From: UBA4644 sp900555855 | GTDB taxonomy: Bacteria; Bacillota; Clostridia; Oscillospirales; Butyricicoccaceae | Length of the DNA stretch: 6,733 bases | Assembly: GCA_052289195.1 (NCBI GenBank) | Contig: DAWAJD010000056.1 | Coordinates: 1-6,733 of the forward strand | Reading direction: 5' to 3' | Part shown: positions 6,085-6,733 of the stretch, one piece after another | How positions within the stretch are numbered: position 1 is the first letter of the stretch | How the letters are laid out: each line of letters opens with the position of its first letter | The notes under the pieces: model-generated | Database searches by the model: none | What the model saw: the letters and a program-made list of their open reading frames with translations, nothing else | Told to the model about the DNA's origin: nothing | Translations under genes and position numbers: made by a program

Positions 6085-6591
6085 ATGAAACACGCAACGC
6101 AACGCAGCGCCGGGATCTTTCTGGCCCAGGGGGGCATGGTGGCCGCGCTGTATGTGGCGCTGACGCTGATCGCCTCCGCCATGGGGCTGGCCTCCGGCCA
6201 GATCCAGCTGCGCCTTTCCGAGGCGCTGACGATCCTGCCCTGCTTTTTCCCGGCGGCCGTGCCGGGGCTGTTCGTGGGCTGCCTGCTGGCAAATCTGCTG
6301 ACGGGCTGCGTCCTTTGGGATGTGGCGGTGGGCAGCCTGGCCACGCTGCTGGGCGCACTGGGGACCCGTCTTCTGCGCAAAAACCGCTGGCTGGCGGTGC
6401 TGCCGCCCATTGTCAGCAATATTCTGCTGGTGCCGCCGGTGCTGGTCTGGGCCTATGGGATGGAGGAATCCATCCCCTTCCTGATGCTGACGGTGGGGCT
6501 GGGCGAGGTGCTTTCCTGCGGCGTGCTGGGAGAGCTGATGTATTCCGCGCTGGACAAGCACCGGGCGCTTTGGGACCGGAAGGACCGATAA
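6085..6591 (+). CDS. queT: QueT-family transporter, predicted S component for a queuosine precursor
   Basis: QueT proteins are small membrane proteins thought to be substrate-binding S components of ECF-type importers, taking up a queuine precursor such as preQ1 for tRNA modification. The 168-residue chain has five or six hydrophobic spans. Family hallmarks are AALYVALTL (20-28), QIQLRLSEALTILP (39-52), PAAVPGLFVGCLLANLL (56-72), DVAVGSLATLLGA (79-91) and GLGEVLSCGVLGELM (138-152). AGGAG (6072-6076) is 8 bases before the ATG at 6085; a TTG at 6082 could add one residue but is less likely. It follows the isomerase gene by 20 bases. The preQ1 riboswitch often found before this family is not visible in that gap or in the isomerase leader. 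No energising ECF genes are in the window, so it would use shared ECF subunits encoded elsewhere. Transport of a queuosine precursor is family knowledge, not shown here. Confidence 0.88.
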   Translation: MKHATQRSAGIFLAQGGMVAALYVALTLIASAMGLASGQIQLRLSEALTILPCFFPAAVPGLFVGCLLANLLTGCVLWDVAVGSLATLLGALGTRLLRKNRWLAVLPPIVSNILLVPPVLVWAYGMEESIPFLMLTVGLGEVLSCGVLGELMYSALDKHRALWDRKDR

Positions 6592-6608
6592 ACGCCTGAT
6601 TTTATGCA

Positions 6609-6634
6609 AAAGAGAGCACATTCGTGCTCTCTTT
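6609..6634. terminator. Hairpin terminator after queT
   Basis: AAAGAGAGCAC (6609-6619) and GTGCTCTCTTT (6624-6634) form a perfect 11-bp stem with the 4-base loop ATTC, starting 17 bases after the queT stop. The A and T ends of the stem supply a short T-run on the plus strand and an A-run before it, so it can serve as a terminator in this direction and, by symmetry, from the other side. The T-run is short (TTT then GAG), so efficiency may be moderate. Confidence 0.7.
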
Positions 6635-6637
6635 GAG

Positions 6638-6725
6638 ACTGTCGAAAAACCGCTTCGCTGGGTTTTTCTCGACAGTTCGGCTCCGGCCTGCGGGCCGGTT
6701 TCACCGATTTTTTGCGAAAAATCGG
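6638..6725. repeat. Cluster of three inverted repeats, possible dispersed palindromic element
   Basis: Three hairpins follow one another closely. The first pairs ACTGTCG (6638-6644) with CGACAGT (6670-6676) and AAAAACC (6645-6651) with GGTTTTT (6661-6667), leaving a 2-base bulge and a 9-base loop. The second is CCGGCC (6683-6688) with GGCCGG (6693-6698). The third is CCGATTTTT (6704-6712) with AAAAATCGG (6717-6725). The second and third share the loop TGCG. There is no gene in this stretch. Such a series suggests a REP/MITE-like intergenic repeat or a structured RNA; copy number cannot be judged from one window. Confidence 0.55.
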
Positions 6726-6733
6726 CGGGTTAC

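Noticed and set aside
5369..6358. 329-residue minus-strand frame over the isomerase and queT genes
   Set aside because: Antisense shadow of two well-recognised families.
1..6733. CRISPR array, tRNA, rRNA, insertion sequence or phage genes
   Set aside because: I saw no regularly spaced direct repeats, tRNA-like cloverleaf, rRNA stretch, transposase or phage motif in the window.

Overview
The window is GC-rich bacterial DNA (roughly 60% or more by eye) with compact operons, Shine-Dalgarno sites of the AGGAG type and protein families typical of Clostridia. The FeoAB proteins, a two-domain PRK06851-type ATPase and a QueT transporter together suggest a gut Firmicute of the Oscillospiraceae/Ruminococcaceae kind. 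This placement is an inference from family content and sequence style, not a database result. A run of 10 N at 3930-3939 shows that the source is a draft assembly.

Layout. (1) Positions 1-165 hold no convincing gene, only a GC-rich hairpin at the left edge and a 7-base tandem repeat. (2) On the minus strand, 166-2551 is a ferrous-iron uptake operon: feoA, feoB (4-base overlap) and a 54-residue FeoB-associated Cys-rich membrane peptide. It has its own promoter, with a perfect inverted repeat lying on the -10 box, which suggests control by a metal-dependent repressor. (3) A rho-independent terminator (2625-2656) separates this from an upstream minus-strand pair: a P-loop ATPase (2944-3996) and an 80-residue Cys/His-rich single-span membrane protein (2689-2931). 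(4) Divergently, on the plus strand, a MATE-family exporter (4195-5538) has a recognisable promoter. (5) A near-consensus promoter embedded in the 3' end of the MATE gene drives a cyclophilin-type peptidyl-prolyl isomerase (5591-6064), followed 20 bases later by a QueT-family queuosine-precursor transporter (6085-6591). (6) The right edge (6609-6725) is a string of four hairpins: a terminator-like stem, then three inverted repeats that look like a non-coding repeat element.

How the genes fit together. The feo genes form one functional unit for Fe(II) import. The ATPase and 80-residue protein are probably co-transcribed, but their job is unknown. The isomerase and QueT genes are probably co-transcribed without an obvious functional link. 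I do not see a clearly new biological system. The points most worth a second look are the internal duplication in the ATPase with a lost second P-loop, its small Cys-rich membrane partner, the palindromic operator of feoA, and the hairpin cluster at the right edge.
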